Assembly (NCBI GenBank): GCA_024330325.1
Contig: JANDWE010000072.1
Span: 1 to 6,329 of the forward strand
Reading direction: 5' to 3'
From: Candidatus Nanosynbacter colneyensis
GTDB lineage: Bacteria; Patescibacteriota; Saccharimonadia; Saccharimonadales; Saccharimonadaceae
DNA length: 6,329 nucleotides
This document shows positions 5,928-6,329 of the stretch, piece by piece (the first letter of the stretch is position 1; the number at the start of each line of letters is the position of its first letter). The notes beneath the pieces are model-generated. The model made no database searches. It was not told the DNA's origin and saw only the letters and a list, made by a program, of their open reading frames with translations. The position numbers were made by a program, and so were the translations under genes.

Positions 5928-6329
5928 ATGAATGATAATGTCGAAAAGGTCGACTTGAATCGCGTAGACTGGAAAAGCAGTCGCGAGTTCTTTGAATCAT
6001 TAGGCGAAGCGCTGGATAAACTGGAAGATAAGGATGAATCATACGACTTTACTTGGGTTGGTAAACGAAAGTCCATTATTGAGGCTGGCGCGCCAATTGA
6101 TAAGATTCTCCGCCCAGACGTGGAAGCTTCCAAAGATTTTGACAACACAAAGAACATGCTCATCGTTGGCGACAACCTTGACGCACTGAAACTCCTCCAA
6201 GAATCCTACCTCGGTAAAATAAAAATGATTTACATCGATCCTCCGTATAACACCGGTCATGACTTTGTGTATCACGACAACTTTACGGTTAAAAAAGCCG
6301 ACTTTGAGGACGGTTCTACGGATTCTGAT
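5928..6329 (+). CDS. Type III-like adenine-N6 DNA methyltransferase (Mod), N-terminal part cut by the window end
   Basis: The frame starts at ATG 5928 after a strong GTGGAGGA site and is open to the last base, giving 134 residues of a protein that continues outside. The sequence is typical of type III restriction-modification Mod subunits: YDFTWVGKRKSII (39-51), PIDKILRP (56-63), NMLIVGDNLDALKLLQESYL (76-95) and the catalytic motif IV IYIDPPYNTG (101-110, DPPY at 104-107), followed by HDFVYHDNF. DPPY near the N-terminus, before the cofactor motif FxGxG, is the order of beta-class adenine-N6 methyltransferases; that motif and the target recognition domain should lie downstream of the window. 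It would transfer a methyl group from S-adenosylmethionine to adenine in a specific DNA site. Type III Mod genes are normally followed by a Res helicase-nuclease gene, not visible here. About 50 residues precede the family core, a charged leader (WKSSREFFESLGEALDKLED) that may be helical. It could also act without Res, as a stand-alone methyltransferase of the helicase-DUF4391 system. Confidence 0.9.
   Translation, partial: MNDNVEKVDLNRVDWKSSREFFESLGEALDKLEDKDESYDFTWVGKRKSIIEAGAPIDKILRPDVEASKDFDNTKNMLIVGDNLDALKLLQESYLGKIKMIYIDPPYNTGHDFVYHDNFTVKKADFEDGSTDSD

Noticed and set aside
6039..6275. Minus-strand open frame opposite the methyltransferase
   Set aside because: It is antisense to the conserved DPPY-containing sequence and has no recognisable protein pattern or start signals.
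1..6329. tRNA or rRNA genes, CRISPR arrays, insertion sequences, attachment-site repeats
   Set aside because: No spaced direct repeats, tRNA-like cloverleaf, rRNA segment, transposase motif or terminal inverted repeats were seen by eye on either strand.

Overview
The window looks like a piece of a small-genome Candidate Phyla Radiation bacterium, most plausibly a Saccharibacteria (TM7) relative. The grounds are a GH57 amylase tail, a cysteine-free ribosomal protein L33 with a tail, dense gene packing, short AT-rich leaders with perfect TATAAT boxes and an apparently standard genetic code (TAA, TAG and TGA all end genes here). The phylum is an inference from protein style and is not proven by a marker in the window.

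Left part (1-1836) appears to be ordinary chromosome. It holds the 3' end of a GH57 glycoside hydrolase on the + strand, a symmetric bidirectional terminator, rpmG (L33) on the - strand, and a full-length ADP-ribosylglycohydrolase on the - strand. The 583-711 gap holds the rpmG promoter and no gene.

Right part (1837-6329) is a defence-type cassette on the + strand. From a 112-bp divergent promoter region it runs into a 1091-residue SNF2-type helicase with a degenerate PLD-like N-terminal region. A DUF4391 protein follows, translationally coupled through a TAATG overlap. After it come a second promoter and the first 134 codons of a type III-like (beta class) adenine-N6 DNA methyltransferase, cut by the window edge. 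A Res-type restriction helicase-nuclease is expected just downstream but is not visible.

How they may work together (inference): the methyltransferase would mark host DNA. The helicase and DUF4391 protein, made from one coupled message, would be accessory or effector parts of an extended type III-like restriction-modification system. The methyltransferase has its own promoter, whose extended -10 element uses the stop codon of the DUF4391 gene, so it could be made independently of the upstream pair. The promoters before the helicase and the methyltransferase share a near-identical 19-nt block. The family combination itself (helicase, DUF4391, type III Mod) is one I recall from other bacterial genomes, so the novelty lies mainly in the unknown function of DUF4391 and of the extra helicase domains and in the regulatory layout.
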